This document shows positions 7,975 to 17,431 of a stretch of DNA of 64,000 nt, in pieces. A program made the translations under genes and the position numbers. The notes beneath the pieces were generated by a model. It searched no databases, was not told the origin of the DNA, and saw only the letters and a list, made by a program, of their open reading frames with translations. The stretch spans positions 1 through 64,000 of the forward strand of contig NZ_SSNW01000002.1 of the NCBI RefSeq assembly GCF_004801315.1. Reading direction: 5' to 3'. Source of the DNA: Deinococcus sp. Arct2-2 (GTDB lineage: Bacteria > Deinococcota > Deinococci > Deinococcales > Deinococcaceae). Each line of letters opens with the position of its first letter. The stretch's first letter is position 1.

Positions 7975-9318
7975 TTACAGCGCCAGCAGCACGCGCAAGT
8001 CGTTCAGATTTTGTCCGGTGGGGCCAGTGATCAGAGCGTCGCCTAGAGCCGCAAAAAAAGTGCCGGAATCGTGGCGATGCAGAGCGGCGGCAGGATCAAG
8101 GCCCCGTGCCCGCGCCCGCACGAGGCTGTCTGGCATGAGGAAAGCGCCGGCAGCCGCAGATGTACCGTCTATGCCGTCCGAGCCTGCCGACAGGCCCCAG
8201 AGATTCAGGTTCAAGCCTTCCGATTCCAGCAACCCCATTTCCATCAGGAAGGCCAACGCAAACTCCTGATTGCGCCCGCCGATGCCCGGAGCTGCATCAA
8301 AAACGAACGCTGGGCCGAGCGTGACAGTGGCTTCTCCGCCGGAAATGAGGGCAACCGGAGCCAGGGCAGGCGTGCCGGACGTATACACAGAGCGAATGAT
8401 GGCAGCGTGTGTAGCGGCCAGATCGCGGGCTTCTCCGCCGAAGGCGTCGCCCAGAATGATCGCCCGCACGCCCTGAGAATCCAAGTGGGCCGCCGCCGCA
8501 TTCAGCAGCAGGCGGTTGGAGCCGATGACTTCTGTGTGGACACGGGCGAACGCAGGGCCGGGGTTGGGCGTGTCGGGGAGTTCTCCGGCTCGGCCGCGTT
8601 GCAGGTGCGCCCGCGCTGCCGGATGACCCAGCCCGAATCTACCGAGCACGGCCAAAGCATCAGAAAAAGTACTGGCATCAGGCACGGTGGGACCGGACGC
8701 GATCACGCTGGGATCGTCCCCGATCACGTCGGAGAGCAGGAGAGCGGTGACGGACGCGCCGCGCCCCAACGCCGCCTGTGCCAAGCGCCCGCCCTTGACG
8801 TGCGAGAGGTGCTTGCGAACGGTATTCAGATCGTGAATGCTTGCGCCAGATGCCAGTAGATCCCGCGTCAGCGCCTGCTTTTGCCCCAACGTCACGCCCC
8901 AAGGCGCACACAGCAGCGCGCTTCCGCCGCCCGAACCCAGCACCAGCAGGTCTGCGCCCGCCTGCAAGCCGTTCACCAGTTCGAGGAGCCGCGTTGCCCC
9001 ACGCACGCCGCGTTCATCAGGTACGGGATGGCGGGCCAAGTGGAGTTCACCTTGACCCTGATCAAGGGCGGCCTGCACGGCGGGGCTGACCTCCAAGCCG
9101 TCTGGGGCGAGCGCCAAGAACCGCGAGTTTGGATACACGGAGAGGGCCGCGTCCAGCATCGGCAGGCTGGCTTTTCCGAAAGCGGCGACGAGAGATGGGG
9201 CTTTGAAGCCGGGCTGAAGCAACCGCGCCCGCACCAAGGCGCCCGCGTCGGTGGCCCGCAGTGCGGCGCGGTAGGTGGCGTCCAGGAGGGCGCGGGGGTT
9301 GGCGATGGGGGCTGACAT
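7975..9318 (-). CDS. Glycerate 2-kinase (MOFRL family)
   Basis: Phosphorylates glycerate to 2-phosphoglycerate in the cytoplasm; members were once annotated as hydroxypyruvate reductase TtuD. The product has 447 residues. The N-terminal domain has LVAAFGKASLPML and LVLGSGGGSALL (nucleotide/substrate loop, about 115-125) with LLLSDVIGDDPSVIASGPTVPD; the C-terminal MOFRL domain has LISGGEATVTLG and GGRNQEFAL, then GLSAGSDGIDGTSAAAGA. The ATG at 9318 follows a TATGCT -10 box after 9 bases, so the leader is very short; the longer open frame to 10005 is a shadow. Placed between purine and ureide genes, it probably salvages glyoxylate via tartronate semialdehyde and glycerate. The kinase call is firm, the pathway role is inferred. 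Confidence 0.88.
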   Translation of the reverse strand: MSAPIANPRALLDATYRAALRATDAGALVRARLLQPGFKAPSLVAAFGKASLPMLDAALSVYPNSRFLALAPDGLEVSPAVQAALDQGQGELHLARHPVPDERGVRGATRLLELVNGLQAGADLLVLGSGGGSALLCAPWGVTLGQKQALTRDLLASGASIHDLNTVRKHLSHVKGGRLAQAALGRGASVTALLLSDVIGDDPSVIASGPTVPDASTFSDALAVLGRFGLGHPAARAHLQRGRAGELPDTPNPGPAFARVHTEVIGSNRLLLNAAAAHLDSQGVRAIILGDAFGGEARDLAATHAAIIRSVYTSGTPALAPVALISGGEATVTLGPAFVFDAAPGIGGRNQEFALAFLMEMGLLESEGLNLNLWGLSAGSDGIDGTSAAAGAFLMPDSLVRARARGLDPAAALHRHDSGTFFAALGDALITGPTGQNLNDLRVLLAL

Positions 9319-9327
9319 CTCGGCCTC

Positions 9328-9333
9328 AGCATA
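9328..9333 (-). promoter_or_regulatory. -10 box of glycerate kinase
   Basis: On the minus strand TATGCT is followed by gaggccgag and the ATG. The same TAnGCT-GAGGCC arrangement recurs at 9405 (plus strand, before malate synthase) and at 44692 (before the DUF808 leader). No clear -35 box is visible. Confidence 0.4.
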
Positions 9334-9404
9334 GGCGTGTGCAGGACACGGCAACGGACATCTAGACGCCTCAGGATCTGGCGTGCACCTGCGTTGCGGG
9401 TTGA

Positions 9405-9410
9405 TAGGCT
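9405..9410 (+). promoter_or_regulatory. Candidate -10 box of the malate synthase-allCBE operon
   Basis: TAGGCT inside ttgataggctgaggcc, 44 bases upstream of the malate synthase ATG, in the divergent spacer with glycerate kinase. A nearly identical string (ttgataggctagaggcc) precedes the DUF808 operon at 44688-44704. The -35 is not recognisable. Confidence 0.35.
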
Positions 9411-9454
9411 GAGGCCAAAGCCGCCCGCGCTCTCCCCTACTCCAAGGACGCCTC

Positions 9455-10828
9455 ATGACTTCCGAGCTTGCATCTCTCCAACTCTCAGCGCCTGCGCACC
9501 AGCTCGCCACGCGCCTGCATACGGCGCTGCGTGCCCGCTGGGACGCCCTTCCCGGCGATCCTGACCCACCTGCACCGCCCGAATACGCAGCCGCACCCAT
9601 TCCCACCGACTTGCGGGGCCGCCGCGCCGAACTGATCGTAGAAGCGTCGGATGTTGATGCACTGCGGCAAGCGTTGGCCTCAGATGCAGACGCGGTGGTG
9701 ATTGATTTTGATGACACGTTTGCCCCCACACGGGCCAATGTGCAGGCGGCATATGACGCTTTGGCTTGGGCCACTTCCACATCAACGCCGCTGCTGGCAC
9801 GGCCCCGCGCGCTGTATGCGGTGGAACAGGGGTTGGATTTTGACGGCCCTGGCATTGCCAGTTTGTGCGATTTAGCGGCCATAGTGGCGGCGCGGCCCCA
9901 GCAGCCCATCCACCTGTATATTCCCAAGTTGGAAACGGTGGCCGAGGCGAAGTTTTGGGAAGACGCCTTGGCTGTGGCCGAAGCGGAACTGAACTTGGCC
10001 CCCAATGCTATTCGGGTGTGCCTCCAAATCGAGACGTTTTTGGGTGTGCTGCACGCCGACGCCCTCTTGTACGCCCTGCGCGGGCGAGCCTACGGCCTGA
10101 ACGCAGGGCGCTGGGATTACGTGTTCAGCTTGACCAAATGGGTGGGAAGAACGAGTGCAGCCCTGCCGCCCCGCGCCGAGTTGGGCATGGAGGTGGACGC
10201 GATGCGGGCGTACGCCGAAGCCTTGGTGCGCGTGTGCCAGCGCCGGAACGCAGAAGCGATTGGCGGAAGCGCCGCCGTCGCGCCCGATCCAAGTGATACA
10301 CAATCGGCGTTAAACACAGTGCAGGCCGACAAACGCCGCGAAGCTTTGCAAGGATTCACGGCGGCTTGGGCCGGACTCCCAGACCTGTTGGCACCAGTGC
10401 GGGCCGGATTTGAGGGCGTAAGCGCTGAACCGCTGCCGCCCGAATCGCCGGAGCGCACGCGGGAGCGGTTGCTGAACTTGCCAGGAGCCCAGGTGTTGCC
10501 GCTGAACACCGTACAGGACACGATTGGACTGGCATTGGCAGTCTTCCGGGCATGGTACGCGGGGAGAGGCGTGGTAGTGCGTGGGGGCCGGATCGAGGAC
10601 ACGGCGACGGCGGAACTGGCCCGCGCCCAGCTGTGGCAGTGGGTGGGCTGCGGCGCAGAACTGGACGGCGGCGAACGCCTGACGGCTCAGTGCTACCTGC
10701 ACGAGCGCCGCGCCCAAGCGGATGACGCAACCCCAGAAGCCAAACTGCTCGATCATCTGGTCTTAACCGAACTCTGCATCCCCTATTTCCCGCGCGCCGC
10801 GCAGTCGTTACCGGAGGCCTCAGCATGA
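9455..10828 (+). CDS. aceB: Malate synthase
   Basis: Condenses glyoxylate with acetyl-CoA to malate. The product has 457 residues, shorter than E. coli malate synthase A (about 530). The signature GLNAGRWDYVFSLTK (about residues 210-225) matches the family pattern GLN-x-G-x-WDY, preceded by VCLQIETFLGVLHADALLYAL; VVIDFDDTFAPTRAN (about 85-100) holds the conserved N-terminal aspartates, and DTATAELARAQLWQWVGCG is the C-terminal plug region. The start is the ATG after aaggac. It overlaps allC by 4 bases, so the operon couples ureide breakdown to use of its glyoxylate product. The reading is confident; the exact isoform is not settled. Confidence 0.88.
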   Translation: MTSELASLQLSAPAHQLATRLHTALRARWDALPGDPDPPAPPEYAAAPIPTDLRGRRAELIVEASDVDALRQALASDADAVVIDFDDTFAPTRANVQAAYDALAWATSTSTPLLARPRALYAVEQGLDFDGPGIASLCDLAAIVAARPQQPIHLYIPKLETVAEAKFWEDALAVAEAELNLAPNAIRVCLQIETFLGVLHADALLYALRGRAYGLNAGRWDYVFSLTKWVGRTSAALPPRAELGMEVDAMRAYAEALVRVCQRRNAEAIGGSAAVAPDPSDTQSALNTVQADKRREALQGFTAAWAGLPDLLAPVRAGFEGVSAEPLPPESPERTRERLLNLPGAQVLPLNTVQDTIGLALAVFRAWYAGRGVVVRGGRIEDTATAELARAQLWQWVGCGAELDGGERLTAQCYLHERRAQADDATPEAKLLDHLVLTELCIPYFPRAAQSLPEASA

Positions 10829-12069
10829 CCCGAACCCACCCTCACCTGACCCAGACCGTGCTGGACGCTTGCCACACGCTGGCCGAATTCACCACCACAC
10901 CCGGCAGCATCACCCGCCTGTTCCTGACGCCGCCCATGCACGACGTCCACGCCTACCTGACCGATTGGGCGCAGAGATTGGGCATGACCAGCCATGTAGA
11001 CGCCGCCGGGAACTTGCGCTGCCGCTGGGAAGGAAGCGCGCCGGAGGCGCCCACGCTCTATCTAGGATCGCATCTGGACACCGTGCCGAACGCCGGAGCC
11101 TATGACGGCATCTTGGGTGTGGTGCTGGGGTTCGCGCTCGTCGAAGCGTTGGGCGGCCAGCGGTTGCCGTTTGCGCTGGAAGTCTTGGGCTTTTCGGAAG
11201 AGGAGGGCGTGCGCTACGGCGCGTCGTTTTTCGGCAGTTTGGCGCTGCTGGGCACGGCGGGGCCGATGCTGGACTTGCGTGACGCGGGCGGCCAAACGGT
11301 GCGGGAAGCGCTGACCGCATTTGGACTGGACGCCCAAGCGTTGCCGTCTGCCGAAATCACCGGGGAGGCCCTGGGATACTTTGAAATTCATATCGAGCAG
11401 GGGCCAGTGTTGGAGGCGGCGGGCCAGAGTGTGGGGATTGTAGAAGCGATTGCCGGCCAGAACCGCTTCGATCTGACCTTCACCGGCCGCGCCTCGCACG
11501 CCGGAACCACGCCGATGCTGCTGCGGCGCGACGCGTTGGCCGCCGCTGCCCGATTTGTGGTGGCCGCCGAGGACCTGGCCCGCAGCACACCTGGGCTGGT
11601 GGCGACGGTGGGCATGATGGACGTGAAACCCGGCGCTGGCAACGTCATTCCCGGCGAAGCGCGCTGCTCGCTGGACCTTCGCCACGCCCGCGACGAGGTG
11701 CGCTTGGCCGCGCTCCCGGAGCTGTTGGCTTCGGCTGAAGGCTTTGCCAGCGAACGCGGCGTCACCCTGACCGTCACGCCGAAAATGGAAGTGCAGGCCA
11801 CACCGATGCACCCGCAGTTCCGGGCGCTGCTGCATCAGGCGGCGGCTGACGCGGGGTTGCCTCACCCTGACCTTGTAAGCGGCGCGGGCCACGACGCGAT
11901 GGTGCTGGCGGCCCGAATGCCCGCCGCCATGCTGTTCGTGCGCTCGCCAGGCGGGCTGAGCCACCATCCCGACGAAGCGGTGTTGGCCGAAGACGTGACC
12001 GACGCGTTGGCTGTGGGCAGCCGCTTTTTGCAGTTGCTGGCGGCAGAAGGGGGCAGGCATGGGCTTTGA
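10825..12069 (+). CDS. allC: Allantoate amidohydrolase
   Basis: M20-family metallohydrolase that converts allantoate to (S)-ureidoglycine, CO2 and ammonia. The product has 414 residues. Metal-site motifs are in order: LYLGSHLDTVPNAGAYDGILG (about 75-95), GFSEEEGVRYG with the catalytic glutamates, YFEIHIEQGPVLE (metal histidine), NRFDLTFTGRASHAGTTPM in the dimerisation lid, and SGAGHDAMVLA near the end. The closely related N-carbamoyl amino-acid hydrolases share this fold, but the neighbours allB and allE fix the substrate as allantoate. It overlaps malate synthase by 4 bases and allB by 11. Confidence 0.9.
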   Translation: MTRTHPHLTQTVLDACHTLAEFTTTPGSITRLFLTPPMHDVHAYLTDWAQRLGMTSHVDAAGNLRCRWEGSAPEAPTLYLGSHLDTVPNAGAYDGILGVVLGFALVEALGGQRLPFALEVLGFSEEEGVRYGASFFGSLALLGTAGPMLDLRDAGGQTVREALTAFGLDAQALPSAEITGEALGYFEIHIEQGPVLEAAGQSVGIVEAIAGQNRFDLTFTGRASHAGTTPMLLRRDALAAAARFVVAAEDLARSTPGLVATVGMMDVKPGAGNVIPGEARCSLDLRHARDEVRLAALPELLASAEGFASERGVTLTVTPKMEVQATPMHPQFRALLHQAAADAGLPHPDLVSGAGHDAMVLAARMPAAMLFVRSPGGLSHHPDEAVLAEDVTDALAVGSRFLQLLAAEGGRHGL

Positions 12070-13420
12070 TCTGATCATTCGGGGCGGCACCCTCGTCACG
12101 GCGCAGGGCGAGCGGCAGGCCGATCTAGCGGTGGAAGGCGGGCAAATCGTCGCCATTGCCGATGAGGTGTTAGGCGGAGCCGCGCACACGCTGGACGCCA
12201 CGGGCCTGCACGTGTTTCCCGGCGTGCTGGACGCCCATGTGCACCTGAACGAGCCGGGGCGGACCCACTGGGAAGGCTTCGAAACCGGTTCACGGGCGCT
12301 GGCGGCGGGCGGGGCCACCAGCTTTTTTGATATGCCCCTCAATTCCTCGCCACCCGTGCTGGACGCGGCCACTTTTAGGGCCAAACGCGCCCTCGCCGAA
12401 GCCAAATCGTTGCTGGATTTTGGGCTGTGGGGCGGCCTGACCCCGCTGAATCTGGACAACATGGACGAGTTGGCCCACGCAGGCGTGATCGGCTTCAAAG
12501 CCTTTATGAGCCACAGCGGGCTGGATGAATTTCCGGCGGTGGATGACGTGACGCTGTATGAGGGACTGAAAGCCGCCAAACGCCTCGGCTTGCCGCTCGC
12601 CACCCACGCCGAAAGTGACGGCTTTACGCGCCGCCTGACCGAATTGGCCCGCACGGGTGGGGCTTCTTCAGCCCGCGACTACCTGAATTCGCGTCCGGTG
12701 GTGACAGAGTTGGAAGCGGTGCAGCGTGCCCTGCTGTACGCGCAGGAGTTGAACGCGCCGCTGCATTTGGTTCACCTCAGCAGCGGGCAGGCAGTGGCCT
12801 TGGCCGTGGAGGCCAAGGCGCGGGGCGTAGACGTGAGCATCGAAACTTGCCCCCACTACCTGCATTTCACCGACGCAGATGTAGAACGCATCGGCGCAGC
12901 CCTAAAATGTGCGCCGCCGCTGCGCCCGCAGGCGGTACAAGATGACCTGTGGGCGGCCCTGTTGCGCGGTGAAATTGACATCATTGGTTCCGATCACTCC
13001 CCTGCCCCGCCTGACCTGAAGGCCAGTGCCGACTTTTTTGCGCTGTGGGGCGGCATCAGTGGCGCACAAAGCACGCTGAATGTACTGCTGACGGATGGAC
13101 ACGCGCAGCGCGGCTTGGCGGTGGCGGCGATTGCAGCCTTGACCGCCCTGAATCCAGCGCGGCGATTCCATCTTCCCCACAAAGGTGAACTCCGTGTAGG
13201 CGCAGACGCCGATGTTGCTGTGGTGAACCTGGGCCACCGCTGGACGCTGGGGCAGACTGATTTACATGACCGTTGGCAGCAAAACCCGTATGTCGGCACT
13301 TCATTTCAGGGCAACGTGCAAGCGACGTATGTGCGGGGCCAGGCTGTGTACCAGAACGGGAAGTTTGACACAGCGGTCAGAGGACAGCTCTTAACGCCGC
13401 ACCTTCAAGGAGCCACATGA
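12059..13420 (+). CDS. allB: Allantoinase
   Basis: Cyclic amidohydrolase that opens the hydantoin ring of allantoin to give allantoate. The product has 453 residues, the normal size. [28 protein letters not shown] (positions about 60-85) contains the HxH metal site; [10 protein letters not shown] carries the lysine that is carbamylated in the family; [20 protein letters not shown] and [10 protein letters not shown] supply the other metal ligands. The start lies inside the end of allC (11-base overlap) and its stop overlaps the next ATG by 4 bases. The gene order allC-allB-allE supports the assignment over dihydropyrimidinase. Confidence 0.93.
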   Translation: MGFDLIIRGGTLVTAQGERQADLAVEGGQIVAIADEVLGGAAHTLDATGLHVFPGVLDAHVHLNEPGRTHWEGFETGSRALAAGGATSFFDMPLNSSPPVLDAATFRAKRALAEAKSLLDFGLWGGLTPLNLDNMDELAHAGVIGFKAFMSHSGLDEFPAVDDVTLYEGLKAAKRLGLPLATHAESDGFTRRLTELARTGGASSARDYLNSRPVVTELEAVQRALLYAQELNAPLHLVHLSSGQAVALAVEAKARGVDVSIETCPHYLHFTDADVERIGAALKCAPPLRPQAVQDDLWAALLRGEIDIIGSDHSPAPPDLKASADFFALWGGISGAQSTLNVLLTDGHAQRGLAVAAIAALTALNPARRFHLPHKGELRVGADADVAVVNLGHRWTLGQTDLHDRWQQNPYVGTSFQGNVQATYVRGQAVYQNGKFDTAVRGQLLTPHLQGAT

Positions 13421-14184
13421 AACACCTCGGCCATACCCGCAGCAGCCTGCACCAATCGCACGCTGTCATTACACCCGAAACCTTCGTTCGCACGGCACTG
13501 GCCGAATGGCCCGGCAGCGCCGTTGTGTTGCACATTGCCCCAGTGATCGGCCTGCGCGCCCGCTTCGTCCAGTTCACTGCCGAGATGCCGCAGGGCGCCC
13601 AGGCCAGCGCGTCGGTACACGGCTATCAACGCTTTGCCTTCGTGCTAGACGGTGAAGTAGAGGTGAGCATCGACGGCGAGACCCGTAGGCTGGGGCCCTC
13701 CGACTATGTGTTTGCCCCGGCAGGGACGGCGCAGACGCTGACCGCCACGCAGCCCACCCGCCTCGCCGTGTTTGAAAAACCGTATGAGGCGGCAGCGGGC
13801 CAAGCCGCGCCGGACGTGGTGTGGGGCAACGAGCCCCACAATCCCGGTTACGCCTTCGAGGGCGACGACCACCTGATGGCCCGCAAACTGCTGCCCGACG
13901 ACGCCCGCTTCGACTTCATGATGTCCACGATGAGCTTTGCTCCCGGCGCAAGCCTGCCTTACCCCGAAATTCATTACATGGAACACGGCCTGCTGATGCT
14001 GGAAGGCGAGGGGTTGTATAAATTACAAGACACCTATTACCCAGTCGGCGTGGGTGACGTGATTTGGATGGGCGCGTATTGCCCGCAGTGGTACGGCGCA
14101 TTGGGCCGAAGCTGGAGCAAGTACCTGCTGTACAAGGATATGAACCGGCATCCTTTGGCAATGCTGGGGGCGGGGATGGAATAA
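13417..14184 (+). CDS. allE: (S)-Ureidoglycine aminohydrolase (bicupin)
   Basis: Mn-dependent bicupin that releases ammonia from (S)-ureidoglycine to yield (S)-ureidoglycolate. The product has 255 residues. The N-terminal cupin ([35 protein letters not shown]) and the C-terminal cupin ([39 protein letters not shown]) have the His/Glu metal pattern of UGHY/YlbA in the C-terminal half. It is the last gene of the plus-strand operon and overlaps allB by 4 bases. A ureidoglycolate lyase or dehydrogenase, the next step, was not found in the window. Confidence 0.9.
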   Translation: MKHLGHTRSSLHQSHAVITPETFVRTALAEWPGSAVVLHIAPVIGLRARFVQFTAEMPQGAQASASVHGYQRFAFVLDGEVEVSIDGETRRLGPSDYVFAPAGTAQTLTATQPTRLAVFEKPYEAAAGQAAPDVVWGNEPHNPGYAFEGDDHLMARKLLPDDARFDFMMSTMSFAPGASLPYPEIHYMEHGLLMLEGEGLYKLQDTYYPVGVGDVIWMGAYCPQWYGALGRSWSKYLLYKDMNRHPLAMLGAGME

Positions 14185-14194
14185 GTGCTGAATC

Positions 14195-14226
14195 AAAAAA
14201 GAACGGACGCCACACAGGACGCCCGT
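14195..14226 (-). terminator. Terminator of the ter operon
   Basis: On the minus strand, acgggcgtcc and ggcgtccgt form a stem with two wobble pairs and a short loop, followed by TTCTTTTTTG. It lies 24 bases past the last ter stop codon and faces the convergent allE gene. Confidence 0.65.
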
Positions 14227-14249
14227 CTAACACAACTCGCTTAATCTGC

Positions 14250-14831
14250 TTACAAAAAGGGCCGCATATCGGGCAAGTTGTCGTTATAGGTGCGCCCGCG
14301 TGACGTCGCGCCGATGGCGGTCATGGTCCAGTCGTTGCCCTGACGTTTCAGGCTCGCCAGAATCATGGCGCTGTGGCCGCCCTGCGCCGAGAGATTGTAG
14401 CGGGCAATTTCTTTCTCGCCCTGAAGGTTCACGAGGCGGCAATAAGCGTTTTCGATCTGGCTAAAATCCTGCCCGGTGTAGTTGTTGACGCTGAAAATGA
14501 CGGTCACGACGTTGGCAGGCAGACGGGCCAAATCAACTTCAATGGTTTCATCGTCGCCGTCGCCCGCGCCGGTGCGGTTGTCTCCGCTGTGGCGAATGCT
14601 GCCGTCTTTGCTTTGCAGTTGCCGGAACCACACGGCGTCCACAAGGTTCCCGCCCGCGTCGAACAGCAGGGCGTTGGCGTCCAGGTCAACGGCGACTTGC
14701 CCGCCGCCGAAGCCCAAAAAGCCCTTTTTCTTGATGGCGTCCCAGCCAAGACCCATGCGGACCTTGCCCAGCGAGGGGCCAGCCTCTTTGGCGAGACTGA
14801 TCTGTTGCCCTTTTTGCAGTGAAATAGCCAT
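14250..14831 (-). CDS. TerD-family protein (TerX/TerZ-like)
   Basis: Calcium-binding stress protein of the tellurite resistance family. The product has 193 residues and is one TerD domain: ISLQKGQQISLAKE opens it as in TerZ/TerX, MGLGWDA and VDLDANALLFD follow, and the acidic loop HSGDNRTGAGDGDDETIEVDL (about 80-100) is the calcium site. The insertion KKKGFLGFGGGQ before the LDAN motif is a TerX/TerZ trait that TerD lacks. The ATG at 14831 has TTTGGAGG 8 bases upstream. It is the last gene of the operon, after terF, with a terminator behind it. Confidence 0.88.
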   Translation of the reverse strand: MAISLQKGQQISLAKEAGPSLGKVRMGLGWDAIKKKGFLGFGGGQVAVDLDANALLFDAGGNLVDAVWFRQLQSKDGSIRHSGDNRTGAGDGDDETIEVDLARLPANVVTVIFSVNNYTGQDFSQIENAYCRLVNLQGEKEIARYNLSAQGGHSAMILASLKRQGNDWTMTAIGATSRGRTYNDNLPDMRPFL

Positions 14832-14869
14832 AAGTGTTGCCTCCAAAGAGAATGTGAACGAGGGGGGGG

Positions 14870-16135
14870 TTAGCGCAAGATACCTTGCTGCTTGGCGTCG
14901 CGTTGCCATGAATCGAGTTCATTGACGAGCAGTTCGAACAATTCGCCGTCTGGAATCCGGATGGGCGCGGGCACGCGGAAAAAGTCGGCGTTGTCCACTC
15001 GCCTGCCCTTCAGATCGTCCAGCTTCTCCAGGAAATCAAAGTCCACCCGGCCCGCTTCGATGCCCATGAATTTCCAGAAGATCGGTTCGTGGGCGGCGTC
15101 CATCATTTGTTTGACCACAGCGGGGCGGTTGGATGTACCGCCGTCAGTGATGAACAGCACCAGCGTCGGCAGGCGGTGGCCTGCTTGGCGGGCGTCGTCG
15201 CGCACCATGGTCATAACGGGGCTGTAATGGGTGCCGCCTTCTAGCTTAATGTCCATGCGGGCCACGAAGCCGCCCACATTGCCCAGCGATAAGGCTCCTT
15301 GGCGGTGTGCCTTGAGACCGAACAGATACACTTCGACCTCCCCGTCATCGTCCAGGCGGGCCGCCAACGCCAAAGCCCGCTCTGCCAGGGCCTGCACCGA
15401 CCCGGAGCGGTACTCGTCGTACATGCTGCCGCTGATGTCCAGCACCAGATTCACCCGGTACTGCGCTTCGCCGAGGCCACGTTTTTCGAGGCTCACGCTG
15501 GCCGCCTTGATCAGGCTCACCAGTTGCGGTTGCTCGCGTTCGGCCTTTTCCAGCAGCACGCGCTGGCGCTCTTTTTTGAGGTTGACGGGTGCAGCGGCGG
15601 GAGGGGGAGCAACGGCGGGTGTAGCGGGCGCAGGCGCGGCGGCTTCAGCCACCTCGCCGCCGAAATGCCGCACCAGCGCGTCTAGACCGCCGTCGAAGCC
15701 CTGCGCGACGGTTGCCAGCCGCCACTCGCCCTGATGACGGTAGAGGCGCACCAGCATCACGGCTTTTTCGGCCTTCAGGTGCGGTTTCACGTCGAATGTG
15801 GCGCTGCCCAGCGTGACCGACAATGCCCCGGCTTGGCCCACCGGCGTCGTGTCGTGTGTGGCCGTGAAATAGACTTCGGTGATGTCGGCGGGAAGGGTCT
15901 GCACATTGACGCTGAAGGCCGTATCTACGCCCTGAGCGGTGAGCGCCAGCGCCCCTTCTGGACTCTTGGGCTGGTTGAAAAACACCATGTAACGGTCATC
16001 GGACAGCTTGCCGTCTTTGAGACCAAAGGCGGTGATATCGGTGCCGCTGAGCGTGCAATGGACCTGCACGGAGAAGCTGGAGCCGAGGCCCAGAGTGGCG
16101 AGGGGCAAGCGTTGCCCAGCAGTCAGGGACGTCAT
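14870..16135 (-). CDS. terF: TerF-like protein: TerD-type domain plus VWA domain
   Basis: The product has 421 residues with two modules. Residues 1 to about 175 are a degenerate TerD-type beta-sandwich (LSDDRYMVFFNQPKSPEGAL, VMLVRLYRHQGEWRLATVAQGF). A Pro/Ala linker follows (about 180-200). From about 215 there is a von Willebrand A domain with an intact MIDAS: VNLVLDISGSMYDEY, then LEGGTHYSPVM and VLFITDGGTSN. TerF and TerY proteins of this kind are thought to bind partners of the membrane-linked Ter complex through the metal site. Its start overlaps the terA stop by 4 bases, so the two are probably made together. Confidence 0.85.
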   Translation of the reverse strand: MTSLTAGQRLPLATLGLGSSFSVQVHCTLSGTDITAFGLKDGKLSDDRYMVFFNQPKSPEGALALTAQGVDTAFSVNVQTLPADITEVYFTATHDTTPVGQAGALSVTLGSATFDVKPHLKAEKAVMLVRLYRHQGEWRLATVAQGFDGGLDALVRHFGGEVAEAAAPAPATPAVAPPPAAAPVNLKKERQRVLLEKAEREQPQLVSLIKAASVSLEKRGLGEAQYRVNLVLDISGSMYDEYRSGSVQALAERALALAARLDDDGEVEVYLFGLKAHRQGALSLGNVGGFVARMDIKLEGGTHYSPVMTMVRDDARQAGHRLPTLVLFITDGGTSNRPAVVKQMMDAAHEPIFWKFMGIEAGRVDFDFLEKLDDLKGRRVDNADFFRVPAPIRIPDGELFELLVNELDSWQRDAKQQGILR

Positions 16136-17358
16136 TTGCTGCCCGCCGACCAGCGAAAGCCGAAGCCGTAATGCTCGTCACAGGTGGAATGATCGCTGAA
16201 ATAGCGTTCCTCTTTGGTAATTTTGATGTCGCCCCCCACGTTCTCGATGTTGGCAATGGCGCAAAACGTCCGGCGCATGTCGGGGTTGCTCAGGCGCACC
16301 GTGATTTCGTTGCCACGCGGGTCTTTCAGGGTCAGGTGTGCGCCCACACGGGTAAAATCGCTGGTTCCCTCGTAGATGAAGGCAAAGATCAGCACCGTAT
16401 GGATCAGGTCAGGCCGGAAAATAATCAGGTTTTCGCCGTCGCTTGAGGCTCCGGTGCGGTCATCCTTGTCGAGCATAATGTACGGCTCGAAACGGTCGGA
16501 GCCGAAATTGTTGCCGAGCGACTGAATCACGCCCATTTGCCCGTTGTTGAGCACGAACATGCAGCCCAAGTCGAGGTCAGCGCCCGACGTTGCGCCAAAG
16601 CCGAGAAATCCACCCTTACTGCCGCCGCGTTCCCAGTTCAGGTTCACGCGGATGGGGTCTTGGCCGCCGTCTTTGCGCAGGGAAATCTTGGTGCTTTGGC
16701 CCTGCTTGTCCAGCGTAATTTTCTGCAGGCTGATGCTGGGGGTGGGTGCTGGGGGTGGTACTGGAGCGGCGGGAATCGGGGCAGAAGGGGGCGCGGCAGC
16801 CGGAGCGGGCGGCGGAACTGGGGGCCGCCCGAGAGGAGTGTCCTGCACCGTACCGCCAAAATGCTTGACCAATGCGTCTAAGCCGCCGTTGAACCCCTGC
16901 CCGATGGCCCCAACTCGCCACACGTCTTTAAAGTACACATCCAGCAGCATGATGGCCCGCTGCTGCTGAAAATCGCGCCCGGTCACGCGGTAGGTCAGGT
17001 GTTGGCCCGCGCCGCTGCTCAGCGTCACTTCGGCATGATCAATGGCTGCAAACGAACCCTGATCAACGGTGGAGGCGAGGCTCAGGCGGCGCACCGAAGC
17101 AGGCAGGCGCGCCAGATCAAGTTGAAAAACTTTCTCGTTCCGCGCCCCACTCTGCATTGTCAGTGCCCCCTCCGGACTCTGGGGCTGATTAAAAAACACC
17201 ATATAGCGGTCATCGGAGAGCTTGCCCGCCGCGTCTAAGCCAAACAAAATCAGGTCGTATTCGGGCGCGGGGCCAGTCACACGCACCGTCAGCGTGAGAG
17301 CGGTGTGGGGTGTGAGGGCGCTCAGGGGCGATTTTTGTCCAGTTTGGAAGGTCTGCAT
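16132..17358 (-). CDS. terA: TerA-like tellurium resistance protein
   Basis: The product has 408 residues in two parts joined by a Pro/Ala-rich linker (about 185-215). The first is a TerD-like N-terminal domain with LSDDRYMVFFNQPQSPEGAL, nearly the same string as in the neighbouring TerF, so the two domains share ancestry. The second is a TerA-type C-terminal domain (VNLNWERGGSKGGFLGFG, DLDLGCMFVLNNGQ, MLDKDDRTGASSDGENL, ending HYGFGFRWSAGSK). TerA has been tied to stress-related membrane complexes together with TerD. The acidic DKDDRTGASSDGEN loop parallels the TerD calcium loop. A hairpin terminator lies between terD and this gene, so its expression may be lower or separately driven. Confidence 0.87.
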   Translation of the reverse strand: MQTFQTGQKSPLSALTPHTALTLTVRVTGPAPEYDLILFGLDAAGKLSDDRYMVFFNQPQSPEGALTMQSGARNEKVFQLDLARLPASVRRLSLASTVDQGSFAAIDHAEVTLSSGAGQHLTYRVTGRDFQQQRAIMLLDVYFKDVWRVGAIGQGFNGGLDALVKHFGGTVQDTPLGRPPVPPPAPAAAPPSAPIPAAPVPPPAPTPSISLQKITLDKQGQSTKISLRKDGGQDPIRVNLNWERGGSKGGFLGFGATSGADLDLGCMFVLNNGQMGVIQSLGNNFGSDRFEPYIMLDKDDRTGASSDGENLIIFRPDLIHTVLIFAFIYEGTSDFTRVGAHLTLKDPRGNEITVRLSNPDMRRTFCAIANIENVGGDIKITKEERYFSDHSTCDEHYGFGFRWSAGSK

Positions 17359-17431
17359 GGATTCCTTATCAGATCAAGAGTGGAAGTGGAGTAGTGTTCA
17401 CCGTGCGTCACTGTTCAGCTCCAGCAAGCGC

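Noticed and set aside
9319..10005. N-terminal extension of glycerate kinase
   Set aside because: It is antisense to malate synthase and has low-complexity Ser/Ala content.
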